In this document: in pieces, positions 17,903 to 27,084 of the stretch
How the letters are laid out: each line of letters begins with the position of its first letter
How positions within the stretch are numbered: the first letter of the stretch is position 1
DNA from: Brucella anthropi ATCC 49188
Lineage (GTDB): Bacteria; Pseudomonadota; Alphaproteobacteria; Rhizobiales; Rhizobiaceae
Length of the DNA: 64,000 nucleotides
NCBI RefSeq assembly: GCF_000017405.1
Contig: NC_009667.1
Coordinates: forward strand, 1,722,001-1,786,000
Direction: 5' to 3'
The notes under the pieces: model-generated
The model's input: the letters and a program-made list of their open reading frames with translations, nothing else
Told to the model about the DNA's origin: nothing
Databases searched by the model: none
Program-made: the position numbers and the translations under genes

Positions 17903-18376
17903 ATGGAAAAGTTCCCTATGACCCCTGGCGGTTTCGAAAAGCTCAAGGAAGAGCTGCGCTGGCGTCAGCAATCGGAGCGCCCTCGGATTATTGAGGCGAT
18001 CGCCGAAGCACGTGCGCATGGCGATCTGTCGGAAAACGCCGAATATCATGCTGCGAAAGAAGCCCAGAGCCTGAATGAAGGTCGTATCAACGAACTGGAA
18101 GATCTGGTCGCGCGCGCCGAGATTATCGATGTCTCGAAGCTGTCGGGTGACCGCATCAAGTTCGGTGCCACCGTCACCATGATTGACGAGGATACGGATG
18201 AAGAGAAGGTCTACCAGATCGTTGGCGATCAGGAAGCCGATGTGAAGGAAGGCCGCATCTCCATTTCATCGCCGATTGCGCGTGCGCTGATCGGCAAGGG
18301 CGAAGGCGATACGATTGAAGTCAACGCACCGGGCGGTTCGCGTTCCTACGAAATCGTCGGTTTGAAGTTCGTCTGA
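17903..18376 (+). CDS. greA: Transcription elongation factor GreA
   Basis: A 157-residue RNA polymerase secondary-channel factor that stimulates cleavage of backtracked transcripts. The N-terminal coiled coil carries the acidic tip [18 protein letters not shown] (catalytic D and E), followed by the FKBP-like domain ending [12 protein letters not shown] 17903 matches the family start ([10 protein letters not shown]) and has AAGGA nearby. The glycosyltransferase gene begins 5 bases after its stop, so they are probably cotranscribed. Confidence 0.96.
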   Translation: MEKFPMTPGGFEKLKEELRWRQQSERPRIIEAIAEARAHGDLSENAEYHAAKEAQSLNEGRINELEDLVARAEIIDVSKLSGDRIKFGATVTMIDEDTDEEKVYQIVGDQEADVKEGRISISSPIARALIGKGEGDTIEVNAPGGSRSYEIVGLKFV

Positions 18377-18381
18377 TTTCC

Positions 18382-19458
18382 GTGTCCGTGCATAAGCCAG
18401 ATTCCGGACCGGTTCGGGTTCAGGACGTCGAGGTAGTGGCGCCGAATTTCAAGCGCCGCCTCTCCGGTGTCACATCGACAATCGTTCAGCTGATCCCCTT
18501 GCAGCGCGCAAAGGGGCTGAACATTGCGACGATGGGGCCGGGCCTGCCGGATACGCTTCCGCATCTGGGACGGAGCGCTCTTTGGTCCTTCTGGTCAAAG
18601 CCAGCGACGAAACCGTTCCGCATCTGGCATGCGCGGCGCAATATTGAAATGCTCGCCGGTATTTTCATGCGCGATGTGCTGCGCATGAAACTGAGGCTGA
18701 TCTTTACCTCAGCTGCACAGCGAGACCACAAGCCGTTTACCAAATGGCTCATCCGCCGCATGAATGCGGTGATTGCAACGAGTGGTCGCTCGGGAAGCTT
18801 TCTCGAAGTCCCGCATCAGGTCATCATGCATGGCGTGGACTTGGAGCGTTTCCATCCTCCTGTCGGCGATGAGGACAGTTTCGCGGCGTCGGGCCTGCCC
18901 GGAAAATATGCGGTCGGTTGTTTCGGTCGCGTGCGTTCCTCCAAGGGAACAGACCTTTTCGTCGATGCGATGATTGCGCTGTTGCCGCAATATCCGGACT
19001 GGACGGCCATCATCACCGGACGCACGACTGCAGAACACCAGTCTTTCGAGGATGCGCTGAAGGCGAAGATCGCCGCTGCCGGTTTGCAGGACCGTATCCT
19101 CATTCTGGGGGAAGTGCCGGATATCCGCGTCTGGTATCGCCGCCTGACGCTTTATGTTGCGCCTTCGCGCAATGAAGGTTTTGGGCTGACACCGCTGGAA
19201 GCCATGGCGTCGCAAACGGCAGTCGTTGCCAGCGATGCGGGTGCCTATGCGGAAATGATCGTGGAAGGCACCGGAACATCGGTTGCGGCCGGTGACGGAG
19301 ATGCCCTGCGCAAGGCTATCGAACCTTATCTGGCAGATCCGGCACTGGCGGAACGCGATGGCGAGAATGCTCTCAGGCATGTTCGCGCGACTTTCCCGCT
19401 CGAAAAGGAAGCAGCTGCCATCAGCGCTGTCTACGAGCGCGTATTCGCCGGGAAGTAA
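18382..19458 (+). CDS. wadC: LPS core glycosyltransferase (LpcC/WadC-like)
   Basis: A 358-residue GT4-type glycosyltransferase. The C-terminal Rossmann domain shows GCFGRVRSSKGTDLFVDA and the nucleotide-sugar signature APSRNEGFGLTPLEAMAS. It resembles Rhizobium LpcC and Brucella WadC, mannosyltransferases of the LPS core. The position beside greA and near lrp and trxB agrees with the Brucella wadC locus as I recall it. The start is GTG 18382 (second GTG at 18388) without a clear ribosome site, suggesting translational coupling to greA. Confidence 0.82.
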   Translation: MSVHKPDSGPVRVQDVEVVAPNFKRRLSGVTSTIVQLIPLQRAKGLNIATMGPGLPDTLPHLGRSALWSFWSKPATKPFRIWHARRNIEMLAGIFMRDVLRMKLRLIFTSAAQRDHKPFTKWLIRRMNAVIATSGRSGSFLEVPHQVIMHGVDLERFHPPVGDEDSFAASGLPGKYAVGCFGRVRSSKGTDLFVDAMIALLPQYPDWTAIITGRTTAEHQSFEDALKAKIAAAGLQDRILILGEVPDIRVWYRRLTLYVAPSRNEGFGLTPLEAMASQTAVVASDAGAYAEMIVEGTGTSVAAGDGDALRKAIEPYLADPALAERDGENALRHVRATFPLEKEAAAISAVYERVFAGK

Positions 19459-19593
19459 CAAGTAATGACAGGGCGCTGCGATGCTGACGCATCACGCCCT
19501 GAAAATGCTCAATTGCCGCACGGGCTTAACCAGGTCTTGATAAGGCAAGCTCATCCAGACCCGGTATAATTCCCGGCGCAAACCGTCGAAATA

Positions 19594-20064
19594 TCAGAGA
19601 ATCATCAGCGGTTCGTCCTTGACCGGACGAATGGTCAGTGCGGTGCGCACGGAATCCACATTGGGAGCGGCGGTCAGTTCCTCGATCACGAAGGTCTGGA
19701 ACGTGTTGAGATCGCGCGCGACGCAATGGAGCAGGAAATCGGACTCGCCCGAAACCATCCAGGCGCGGCGTACCAGAGGCCACTGCTTGGATTTCTCGGC
19801 AAAAGCCTTGAGGTCGGCATCGGCCTGGCGATGGAGGCCAACCGAACAGAAAGCAACCAAATCCTGTCCAAGGGAATTGCCATTCAGAATGGCCCGATAG
19901 CCCCGGATAACGCCGCTTTCTTCCAGCTTGCGCACACGGCGCAGGCAGGGCGGAGCCGAAATACCGACGCGTTCGGCCAGCTCGACATTGGTGATGCGCC
20001 CGTTATTCTGGAGCTCCCGAAGGATTTTCCAATCGATTTCATCCAGATCGGCCTTGATCGGCAT
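19594..20064 (-). CDS. lrp: Lrp/AsnC family regulator
   Basis: A 156-residue feast/famine regulator. An N-terminal helix-turn-helix (LDEIDWKILRELQNNGRIT, ISAPPCLRRVRKLEESGVI) is followed by a RAM ligand-binding domain ending VKDEPLMIL. It is probably amino-acid responsive (leucine-type). ATG 20064 has GGAG 6 bases upstream. It is monocistronic and convergent with wadC. Confidence 0.9.
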   Translation of the reverse strand: MPIKADLDEIDWKILRELQNNGRITNVELAERVGISAPPCLRRVRKLEESGVIRGYRAILNGNSLGQDLVAFCSVGLHRQADADLKAFAEKSKQWPLVRRAWMVSGESDFLLHCVARDLNTFQTFVIEELTAAPNVDSVRTALTIRPVKDEPLMIL

Positions 20065-20189
20065 GCGTAACTCCGCGCGCAAGGAAATTTCATTCCGGGG
20101 TAATTATAGAACATTCGTCGCCATTGTGGCGCAATCTAATCCTGCTCATATCAAATGAAACGGGCGGATGTAAACTGCCTAACGTTCTG

Positions 20190-21713
20190 TCAACGCACCC
20201 AAAAAGTGCGAGTGAACAGGATATACACGGTAACGAGCTCCAGACGCCCTGCCAGCATCAGGAAGGAAAGGACCCACAATGCCGGGTCGTGAATGGTGGA
20301 AAAGTTGCCGACGGGGCCAATGGTGTCGCCAAAGCCGGGGCCGATATTGGAGAGCGCGGTCAGTGCGCCAGTGAAGGCCGACACGAAGTCGAGGCCCAGT
20401 GAGGCAAGCAGCACCGCGCCTATAATCAGCGAGGCGCAGTAGAGGAACAGGTAGAGAAGCACGTTCTGTGCGATTTCGCCGGAAACTTCCGAGCTGCCGT
20501 AGCGGATCTTGATGACAGCATGCGGCATGATGAGCCGGGCAAGATTGGCGCGCGTCAGGCTCCAAAGGATGATGAGGCGGTTCATCTTGATGCCGCCCGA
20601 CGTCGAACCGGCGCAGCCACCCAGAAATGAAGCGAGAAAGAAAATTCCAATCGCGGGTGGTCCCCACAGGAAATAGTCTTCCGTGGCATAGCCTGTTGTC
20701 GTCATGACCGAGACAAAATGAAAAGAGGCCGAGATCAGCGCGTCGCCGAAAGGCACATCGGACCCAAGTCGCAGAACCACCGCGAGTGCAAAGCTGAAGC
20801 TGATTGCGATCGTGAAGAACAGTTTCACCTGCGGGTCGACAAGCGATTCCATGCGGCGTGGCATGAAGGCCTTGATATAGAGCACGAAGGGCAGGGCCGA
20901 GAGGGCCATGAAGATCGTGGACACGACCAGGAGCGGGCGGTTTCCCTGATAGAAGCCGATGGAGCTGTCGTGAGTGGAAAAGCCTGCTGTCGCAATCGTC
21001 GTGAAGCCGTGGTTGATGGCGTCGAACATGCTCATGCCGACGGCAAAATAAGCAATGATGCAGGCGGCGGTCAGGCTGAGATAGGCCAGCACGATGCCGA
21101 GCGCGATCTGGTTCATGCGCGGGAGAATTTTTTCCGACTTGTCGGAATTCTCCATATGGAAGAGCGCCAACCCGCCCGCCCGCAGGGACGGCAGCATCAG
21201 CAGAGCCAAGCCGATAAAGCCGATACCCCCGATCCAGCAGAGAAGCGAGCGCCACAGGAGAATGCCACGCTGCATGTTGTCGAGCCCGGTCAGCGCGGTC
21301 GCGCCGGTTGACGTGACGCCCGACATGGCCTCGAAGAAGGCCGTCGCATAGCTGATCGGCAAATGCGAGAAATAAAGCGGTATCGAACCCAGAAAACTCG
21401 CTGTCAGCCAGAGGCACGCCGTCAGCAGAAAGCCAAGGCGCGGGGTGAAGCGCATCGTCTGGTTCTGGGTGGCCAGCAGAATCAAGGCAGAGAGCGCGCC
21501 GGTTGCCGCAGCTGAACGCACGAAGATCAGCCAGTCGTCACTTCCGTCGCGCAGGTCGATTGCTGCAGGCAGAAGCATGGCTACCGCCATGAGGAGGCCG
21601 AAACGCGCACAGATATTGGCGACTGTCTTATAAATGGCGGACGGCTCCGAGGTTAGGCAAATTTTCCCTTGTTTAGCGTGAGATCGATCCACCCGCAATG
21701 CGCTGGCTGTCAA
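20190..21713 (-). CDS. trkH: TrkH-family potassium uptake protein
   Basis: The membrane subunit of the Trk K+ uptake system, working with cytoplasmic TrkA. The four pore loops are visible as MSGVTSTGATALTGLD, NHGFTTIATAGFSTHD, FVSVMTTTGYATEDY and LTALSNIGPGFG. Length is 507 residues with the start used here. No ATG precedes the first helix: the frame opens with TTG 21713, then GTG 21692. GGAG lies 9 bases before an ATT codon at about 21638, so the true N-terminus is uncertain. No trkA is adjacent. Confidence 0.88.
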   Translation of the reverse strand: MTASALRVDRSHAKQGKICLTSEPSAIYKTVANICARFGLLMAVAMLLPAAIDLRDGSDDWLIFVRSAAATGALSALILLATQNQTMRFTPRLGFLLTACLWLTASFLGSIPLYFSHLPISYATAFFEAMSGVTSTGATALTGLDNMQRGILLWRSLLCWIGGIGFIGLALLMLPSLRAGGLALFHMENSDKSEKILPRMNQIALGIVLAYLSLTAACIIAYFAVGMSMFDAINHGFTTIATAGFSTHDSSIGFYQGNRPLLVVSTIFMALSALPFVLYIKAFMPRRMESLVDPQVKLFFTIAISFSFALAVVLRLGSDVPFGDALISASFHFVSVMTTTGYATEDYFLWGPPAIGIFFLASFLGGCAGSTSGGIKMNRLIILWSLTRANLARLIMPHAVIKIRYGSSEVSGEIAQNVLLYLFLYCASLIIGAVLLASLGLDFVSAFTGALTALSNIGPGFGDTIGPVGNFSTIHDPALWVLSFLMLAGRLELVTVYILFTRTFWVR

Positions 21714-21889
21714 AGGCTTTGCTTAAAGGTCACAAGCTGTGGCTAAAGCACAGCAAATCCCTGTGGAACCTTGCAAACATTGAGGGGCAGACCTACCTTG
21801 GCCATAATGTCGGGGCATTGGCCAAACAGGCGCGAAAGCGATTCTGGTGAGCCGGAACCCGTCGCTTTAAATCGATTTTAGAGTACCCC

Positions 21890-21975
21890 CCAAAGTGTGG
21901 AACATTTTGGACAAGGTACATGTGAAAACAAACATGTGGAGCGCTGATCTGGATCAATCAGATCAAAACGTTCCG
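21890..21975. repeat. RIME-like mosaic repeat upstream of trxB
   Basis: Contains CCAAAGTGTGGAACATTTTGG and GAGCGCTGATCTGGATCAATCAGATC, modules shared with the 5395-5535 block. It ends just before the trxB ribosome site. A partial copy, AGAAGTGTGAGGCGGTTTTGCG, lies at about 22982-23002 between trxB and the LysR gene. Confidence 0.55.
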
Positions 21976-21992
21976 GGACCGGAGAGAACTTC

Positions 21993-22967
21993 ATGTCACA
22001 GCGTCACGCGCCAGTCATAGTCATCGGCTCAGGTCCTGCTGGTTATACCGCTGCGATTTATGCTGCTCGCGCCATGCTGAAACCACTCATCATTGCCGGT
22101 CTCCAGCAGGGTGGTCAGCTGATGATCACCACCGATGTGGAAAATTATCCGGGCTACGCCGATCCGGTGCAGGGGCCATGGATGATGGAACAGATGGCAA
22201 AGCAAGCGGAAAATGTCGGCTCCGAAATCGTCCATGACATTATTACCGAGGTTGAAACCGCGGTGCGCCCTTTCCGCCTGAAGGGTGATTCCGGCACGAT
22301 CTATACCTGCGATGCTTTGATCATCGCGACGGGTGCGCAGGCCAAGTGGCTTGGCCTCGACAGCGAGCAGACCTTCATGGGCGGTGGCGTTTCTGCTTGC
22401 GCGACCTGTGACGGTTTCTTCTATCGCGGCAAGGATGTGGTCGTTGTCGGCGGTGGCAATACCGCTGTTGAGGAAGCGCTTTATCTTTCCCATATCGCCA
22501 AGAGCGTGACGGTCGTGCATCGCCGCGATGGCTTCCGTGCAGAGAAGATCATGCAGGATCGCCTGCTTTCGCGCCAGAACGTCTCGGTGGTCTGGAACAG
22601 TGTGATCGACGAAATCCTTGGCACCGAGGCAAAGCCGCCGATGGGCGCAACTGTGACCGGCGTACGCCTCAAGAACGTGGTGACGGGCGAGACGCAGGAA
22701 CTCGACACGCACGGTGTTTTTGTCGCTATCGGCCACGCACCTGCGGTTTCTTTGTTCGAGGGCAAGCTCAAGCAGAAGCCGAACGGCTATCTGTGGACTG
22801 CACCCGATTCGACGGCCACCGACGTTCCGGGCATTTTTGCTGCGGGCGACGTCACGGACGATATTTATCGGCAGGCTGTGACTGCCGCCGGTTTGGGTTG
22901 CATGGCTGCTCTGGAAGCTGAGCGCTGGCTTGCCGCACAGGAACCGCTGCACGAAGCTGCGGAGTAA
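21993..22967 (+). CDS. trxB: Thioredoxin reductase
   Basis: A 324-residue FAD/NADPH enzyme that reduces thioredoxin in the cytoplasm. It shows the FAD motif GSGPAG (12-17), the redox pair C136-A-T-C139, NADPH motif GGGNTA (153-158) and the C-terminal FAD motif GIFAAGDVTD. GGAG lies 8 bases before ATG 21993. The LysR gene 74 bp downstream on the same strand is the usual neighbour in Brucella and Agrobacterium. Confidence 0.96.
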   Translation: MSQRHAPVIVIGSGPAGYTAAIYAARAMLKPLIIAGLQQGGQLMITTDVENYPGYADPVQGPWMMEQMAKQAENVGSEIVHDIITEVETAVRPFRLKGDSGTIYTCDALIIATGAQAKWLGLDSEQTFMGGGVSACATCDGFFYRGKDVVVVGGGNTAVEEALYLSHIAKSVTVVHRRDGFRAEKIMQDRLLSRQNVSVVWNSVIDEILGTEAKPPMGATVTGVRLKNVVTGETQELDTHGVFVAIGHAPAVSLFEGKLKQKPNGYLWTAPDSTATDVPGIFAAGDVTDDIYRQAVTAAGLGCMAALEAERWLAAQEPLHEAAE

Positions 22968-23041
22968 AGCATTTCCAAGCCAGAAGTGTGAGGCGGTTTT
23001 GCGTAAGGTGAATGCGGTGAAAACAATGAGAGGGGATAATC

Positions 23042-23947
23042 GTGGTCGCTCCGCTCGACTGGGATAAACTGCGCATTTTTCATGCTGCGGCTGAGGCTGG
23101 GTCGTTCACCCACGCAGCCCAGACATTGCATCTGTCGCAATCGGCTATCTCGCGTCAGGTGAGCGCGCTGGAGCAGGATGTCGGCGTCCCGCTGTTTCAT
23201 CGTCATGCACGCGGTCTGATCCTGACCGAGCAGGGCGAAACGCTTTATCGCACTGCACATGACGTGCTGATGAAGCTTGAGAATGTTCGCTCGAAGCTTG
23301 CCGAGAGCAAGGAAAAGCCGACGGGTCGTCTTCGCGTGACGACGACTGTTGGTCTTGGCTCCGGCTGGCTGATCGAGCGGATTCAGGAATTCGTCGAGCT
23401 TTATCCCGATATCCAGCTGCAGCTGATCCTCGACAATGAGGAACTGGACCTGACGATGCGTCATGCGGATTGTGCCATCCGGTTGCGGCAGCCGCAGCAG
23501 CCAGACCTGATCCAGCGCCGGCTGTTCACAGTGCATATGCATGTCTATGCGTCGGCTGGTTATGTTTCGAAATATGGCAAGTTGAATTCGATCGATGAGA
23601 TTGATCAGCATCGTGTCGTGACTTTCGGTGAACCGGCGCCAAGCTATCTGACAGGCCTGAACTGGCTGGAGATTGCTGGACGTGCCGATGGCAGTACGCG
23701 CATTCCCGCGTTGCAGGTGAACAATCTGCTGTCGATCCGTCGCGCTGTGCAGCGTGGCGTCGGCATCGCCGTTCTGCCCGATTATATGGCCGACAAGGAA
23801 TCCGGTCTGGTGCAACTTCTGCCGGAACTGGAAGAAATACCGTCCTTCGATACTTTCTTCTGCTATCCGGAAGCCTTGAAGAACTCCGCGAAACTGCACG
23901 CTTTCCGCGACTTCCTGTTCTCGAAGGCCCGCAACTGGACCTATTGA
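23042..23947 (+). CDS. vtlR: LysR-type regulator VtlR/LsrB
   Basis: A 301-residue LysR regulator. The helix-turn-helix is near 10-65 (AEAGSFTHAAQTLHLSQSAISRQVSALE) and the effector domain from about 92. Its place directly after trxB and its sequence fit VtlR of Brucella abortus and LsrB of Agrobacterium/Sinorhizobium. In Brucella VtlR activates the small RNA abcR2 and small ORFs; LsrB links to redox and LPS functions. GTG 23042 is preceded by GAGG. It may be read with trxB. Confidence 0.88.
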   Translation: MVAPLDWDKLRIFHAAAEAGSFTHAAQTLHLSQSAISRQVSALEQDVGVPLFHRHARGLILTEQGETLYRTAHDVLMKLENVRSKLAESKEKPTGRLRVTTTVGLGSGWLIERIQEFVELYPDIQLQLILDNEELDLTMRHADCAIRLRQPQQPDLIQRRLFTVHMHVYASAGYVSKYGKLNSIDEIDQHRVVTFGEPAPSYLTGLNWLEIAGRADGSTRIPALQVNNLLSIRRAVQRGVGIAVLPDYMADKESGLVQLLPELEEIPSFDTFFCYPEALKNSAKLHAFRDFLFSKARNWTY

Positions 23948-23969
23948 TCGTATCTTACTGTTCATAGAA

Positions 23970-24002
23970 AAGGCCGCGCTGATCGCCAGCGCGGCCTTTT
24001 TG
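23970..24002 (+). terminator. Terminator of vtlR (possibly bidirectional)
   Basis: AAAGGCCGCGCT with AGCGCGGCCTTT around a 7-base loop, then a T-run. It lies between the convergent vtlR and solute-binding protein genes. Confidence 0.88.
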
Positions 24003-24019
24003 CTTATGGCGATGGCTGG

Positions 24020-25285
24020 TTATTTGCGTGGCAGCAGGCGCTGCACTTCCTTGGATGCATCGGCAAGGGCGTCTTCCGGCGTGGCGGATTGCTCGACGAC
24101 GCGCGAAAGATTGTCCACGATGGTTTGTGTCACCTTCACGCCGTTCGAACCCGGGAAGGCATACCACGGGATCATCAGTGACATCTGGCTGAGACCGGCC
24201 TTGAACAGCGGATTTTCCGCGTAGAATTTGCCGAGATATTCGTCGGACTTTGCAGCCAGTTCGTTGTTCGGCACATAGCCGGTGCCGGGAACGACGACGG
24301 AAGCGCCGTAAGGGCCGGCAGCGAACTTGGCGAATTTCCATGCCGCATCCTGCTTGGCCTGATCTTCGGTCAGGATGACGACTGCGTTGCCACCGGTTGG
24401 CAGGTGACCCTTTTCAGCATTGATAAGAGGAATTTTGGCAGTGCGCAGATCGAACTTGTCGCCGACATTCTTGATCGTGTTGCGCAGCGCGCCAGTCGTC
24501 TGGAACGAGAAGCCGACTTTGCCAGCCGCGAAAGCCTGCTCACCCGCTGCCTTGGTCAGAACCGGCATGCCGCCTTCCTTCACCATGCGGTCGACCAGCT
24601 TGAAGGCTTCGAGCCCTTCCGGTCCATCGAAGGCGACCTTCTTCTCGTCTTCGGTCAGCATGGTGCCGCCTGCGCCGAACAGAAGCGCCGAGAACATCCA
24701 GTCGTCACCCTGCCAGCGGAAATCAATGCCTTCATTGCCGTTGCCAAGCGCCTTGATCTTGCCGCCGAGCTCGATCACTTCGTCCCAGGTGGTTGGAGGC
24801 GTGTCGGGATTGCCGCCTGCAGCCTTCAGGAGATCAGCATTGTAATACATGATCGGGTTGGAGGTCGCGAAAGCAAGACCAACTTGACGGTCGCCAACGC
24901 GGGCGAGGCTCAGCAGGTGATCAGTGAAGCCCTGTGCTTCCATGTCGGTTTCTTTTTCGACCAGCGGCTTCATGTCGACGCCGATATTGCGCTCGGCCAA
25001 TACGCGCAGGCGGTTCAACCCGGTGAAGGTGATATCCGGCATTTCCGACGTTCCGGCCTGACGCATGATCGTCTGGATGCCTTCTTCGTAGGTTGCCGAG
25101 GGGCTGACGAAGTTGATCTTGATGTCCGGATTTTCTGCCATGAACTTTCCAGAGATGTCAGCCATGACATCCTTGAAAAAGCCTGGCATCGGATAGTGCA
25201 CATTCAGCGTCGTTTCGGCAAAGGCGGGCGAGCCGAGACCTGTTGCCATTGCCAGAGCGGCGAGTGCACTGGAAAAGCGTTTCAT
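24020..25285 (-). CDS. ABC transporter periplasmic substrate-binding protein (UgpB-like)
   Basis: A 421-residue family 1 solute-binding protein with a signal peptide (about 1-23, ending GSPAFA). Conserved features include LYYN-type MYYNADLLKAAGG, PPTTWDEV, a central FSFQTTGAL segment and GTGYVPNN. This family binds sugars or glycerol phosphates; the operon phosphodiesterase and Pho box favour a glycerophosphodiester or sn-glycerol-3-phosphate ligand (inference). GGAG lies 7-8 bases before ATG 25285. It is the last gene of the five-gene operon, 34 bp after the permease. Confidence 0.86.
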   Translation of the reverse strand: MKRFSSALAALAMATGLGSPAFAETTLNVHYPMPGFFKDVMADISGKFMAENPDIKINFVSPSATYEEGIQTIMRQAGTSEMPDITFTGLNRLRVLAERNIGVDMKPLVEKETDMEAQGFTDHLLSLARVGDRQVGLAFATSNPIMYYNADLLKAAGGNPDTPPTTWDEVIELGGKIKALGNGNEGIDFRWQGDDWMFSALLFGAGGTMLTEDEKKVAFDGPEGLEAFKLVDRMVKEGGMPVLTKAAGEQAFAAGKVGFSFQTTGALRNTIKNVGDKFDLRTAKIPLINAEKGHLPTGGNAVVILTEDQAKQDAAWKFAKFAAGPYGASVVVPGTGYVPNNELAAKSDEYLGKFYAENPLFKAGLSQMSLMIPWYAFPGSNGVKVTQTIVDNLSRVVEQSATPEDALADASKEVQRLLPRK

Positions 25286-25319
25286 GTTTGAACTCCTGTG
25301 GAGGATGGGAGGGAAGAAT

Positions 25320-26141
25320 TCAGCCCTTGAGGCCGGTGAGGGTGATGCCTTCGATGAAGCGGCGTTGGGCGGCAAGAAAAGCAAGCAGCAGCGGCAGCGT
25401 GATGATGAGGGTTGCCGCCATCAACGCCCCATAATCGTCGCCTGCTTCCGCAGCGCGGAAATAGAGGAGGCCCAATGGTGGTGTGGCGCGCTCCATGCCG
25501 TTGATAACGATCAGCGGCCAGAACAGATCGTTCCAGTGCGCAACCACCGAGAAGATCGAGAAGGCGGTGATGGCGGGCCAGGCATTGGGTACAATCACCC
25601 GCATGACGATGCCCGCCTCTGACATGCCGTCGAGACGCGCGGCGCTGATGAGATCATCCGGCATGGCGCGGAAGAACTGCAGAAACAGGAATATGCCGAA
25701 GACCGAGATGAAGAACGGAGCACTGAGAGCAAAATAGCTGTTGAGCACGCCGAGCTGATTGAAGCCGACATAGAAGGGCAATGCGGTGGCATGGATCGGC
25801 ACGAGCAGGCCGAGCATGACCATCATCATCATAGTACGCTGGCCGCGGAAATTGAGCTTTGCCATGGCATAGGCGCAGGGAATGGCGACCACGACCTGAA
25901 TGACCAGAATGAGCGCGCAGACGACTATGCCGTTGAACAGCAAAAGCCCCATCGGCACACGGCTGAATGCCTTGGCAAGATTATCCAGGAGTGCCCAGTT
26001 GTGCGGGATCAGCGACAGGGAGGACGAGAAAATATCCTGCTGCGATTTTGCTGCCGTCGACAGCATGAAGATATAGGGCGCGAGAAAAAGCAGGGCACCC
26101 AGTGAAAGAATGCCAAGACGGAAAGAACGAGCCAATGTCAT
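25320..26141 (-). CDS. ABC transporter permease (UgpE-like)
   Basis: A 273-residue inner-membrane permease with six predicted helices. The cytoplasmic EAA-type loop that contacts the ATPase is AARLDGMSEAGIVMRVIVPN. It is the MalG/UgpE type partner of the permease gene that ends only 10 bp upstream. The ribosome site is GAGGAA before ATG 26141. Confidence 0.9.
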   Translation of the reverse strand: MTLARSFRLGILSLGALLFLAPYIFMLSTAAKSQQDIFSSSLSLIPHNWALLDNLAKAFSRVPMGLLLFNGIVVCALILVIQVVVAIPCAYAMAKLNFRGQRTMMMMVMLGLLVPIHATALPFYVGFNQLGVLNSYFALSAPFFISVFGIFLFLQFFRAMPDDLISAARLDGMSEAGIVMRVIVPNAWPAITAFSIFSVVAHWNDLFWPLIVINGMERATPPLGLLYFRAAEAGDDYGALMAATLIITLPLLLAFLAAQRRFIEGITLTGLKG

Positions 26142-26151
26142 CCGGGTTTCC

Positions 26152-27084
26152 TCAGTAATGGGTGCGACGGTCCAGCACGCGGAACTGCAACATCATCAGG
26201 ATCACCAGAACCGCGAGAAAGATCACCGTCATTGCCGAGGCATAACCAACGCGCAGATAGACGAAGCCTTCCTGATAGATGGTCCAGAGCAGGACTTCCG
26301 ATGCCTTGTTCGGGCCGCCTTCGGTCAGCGTCTTGACCGTCTCGAACACCTTTACGGCATTGATGATGCTGATCGTCGTGACGAATAGCGTGGTTGGGCC
26401 GAGCAGGGGCCATGTGACCAGCCGGAAGCGCTCCCAGCTGTTTTTCACGCCGTCGACTTCAGCGGCCGAATAGAGTTCTCGCGGGATGGCCGTGAGACCG
26501 GCCAGAAACAGCACCATGTTGAAGCCGACGCTCTGCCAGATGCCGATCAATGCGAGGCTGAACAGCACCGTCTCGCTGGAGCCTAGCCAGTTTGGACCGG
26601 CGATGCCGATCATGCCCAGCATGGCGTTGACGGGGCCGAGTGTCGGATGCAGCAGATATTGCCAGACGGTTGCCATCGCCACGAGGAGCGATGCGACCGG
26701 CAGAAAATAGACGGTGCGGAAGAAGGATTTGCCGCGAACTTCGCCTTCGATGAGGAGGGCCACGCCGAGGCCGAGAAAGACGGAAGCTGGTGCCACGATC
26801 ACGGTATAGATGGCGGTGTTCTTCAGCGAGACCAGAAACGTCCGGTCGCTGAAGAGTTCGGCGTAGTTTTCCAGTCCGATGAATTCGAAACCGTCATAGC
26901 CAAGCTCGAAATTGGTCAGGCTCCAGAAAATGACGGCGGCTGTCGGCAGGAGGATCAGCAGCCCCGTCAGAATGATGGCCGGAGCTGCCAGTTTCCAGGC
27001 CAGCCGTTCTTCGCGGCGGCGGGCTTCATCAGCCGCCGTGCGCGCGCTGGTGGCCGCAGGGCCGGATAGCGTAAAATCAGACAT
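26152..27084 (-). CDS. ABC transporter permease (UgpA-like)
   Basis: A 310-residue permease of the MalF/UgpA type. A charged cytoplasmic N-terminus is followed by six helices, with the EAA loop SAAEVDGVKNSWERFRLVTWP. ATG 27084 overlaps the end of the upstream ATPase gene by 8 bases, indicating translational coupling. AAGG lies 9 bases upstream. The longer frame to 27222 is a shadow within the ATPase gene. Confidence 0.9.
   Translation of the reverse strand: MSDFTLSGPAATSARTAADEARRREERLAWKLAAPAIILTGLLILLPTAAVIFWSLTNFELGYDGFEFIGLENYAELFSDRTFLVSLKNTAIYTVIVAPASVFLGLGVALLIEGEVRGKSFFRTVYFLPVASLLVAMATVWQYLLHPTLGPVNAMLGMIGIAGPNWLGSSETVLFSLALIGIWQSVGFNMVLFLAGLTAIPRELYSAAEVDGVKNSWERFRLVTWPLLGPTTLFVTTISIINAVKVFETVKTLTEGGPNKASEVLLWTIYQEGFVYLRVGYASAMTVIFLAVLVILMMLQFRVLDRRTHY

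Noticed and set aside
20179..21417. 412-codon reverse-strand frame overlapping trkH
   Set aside because: Same strand but shifted frame; TrkH pore motifs are in the other frame and this one has no recognisable features.
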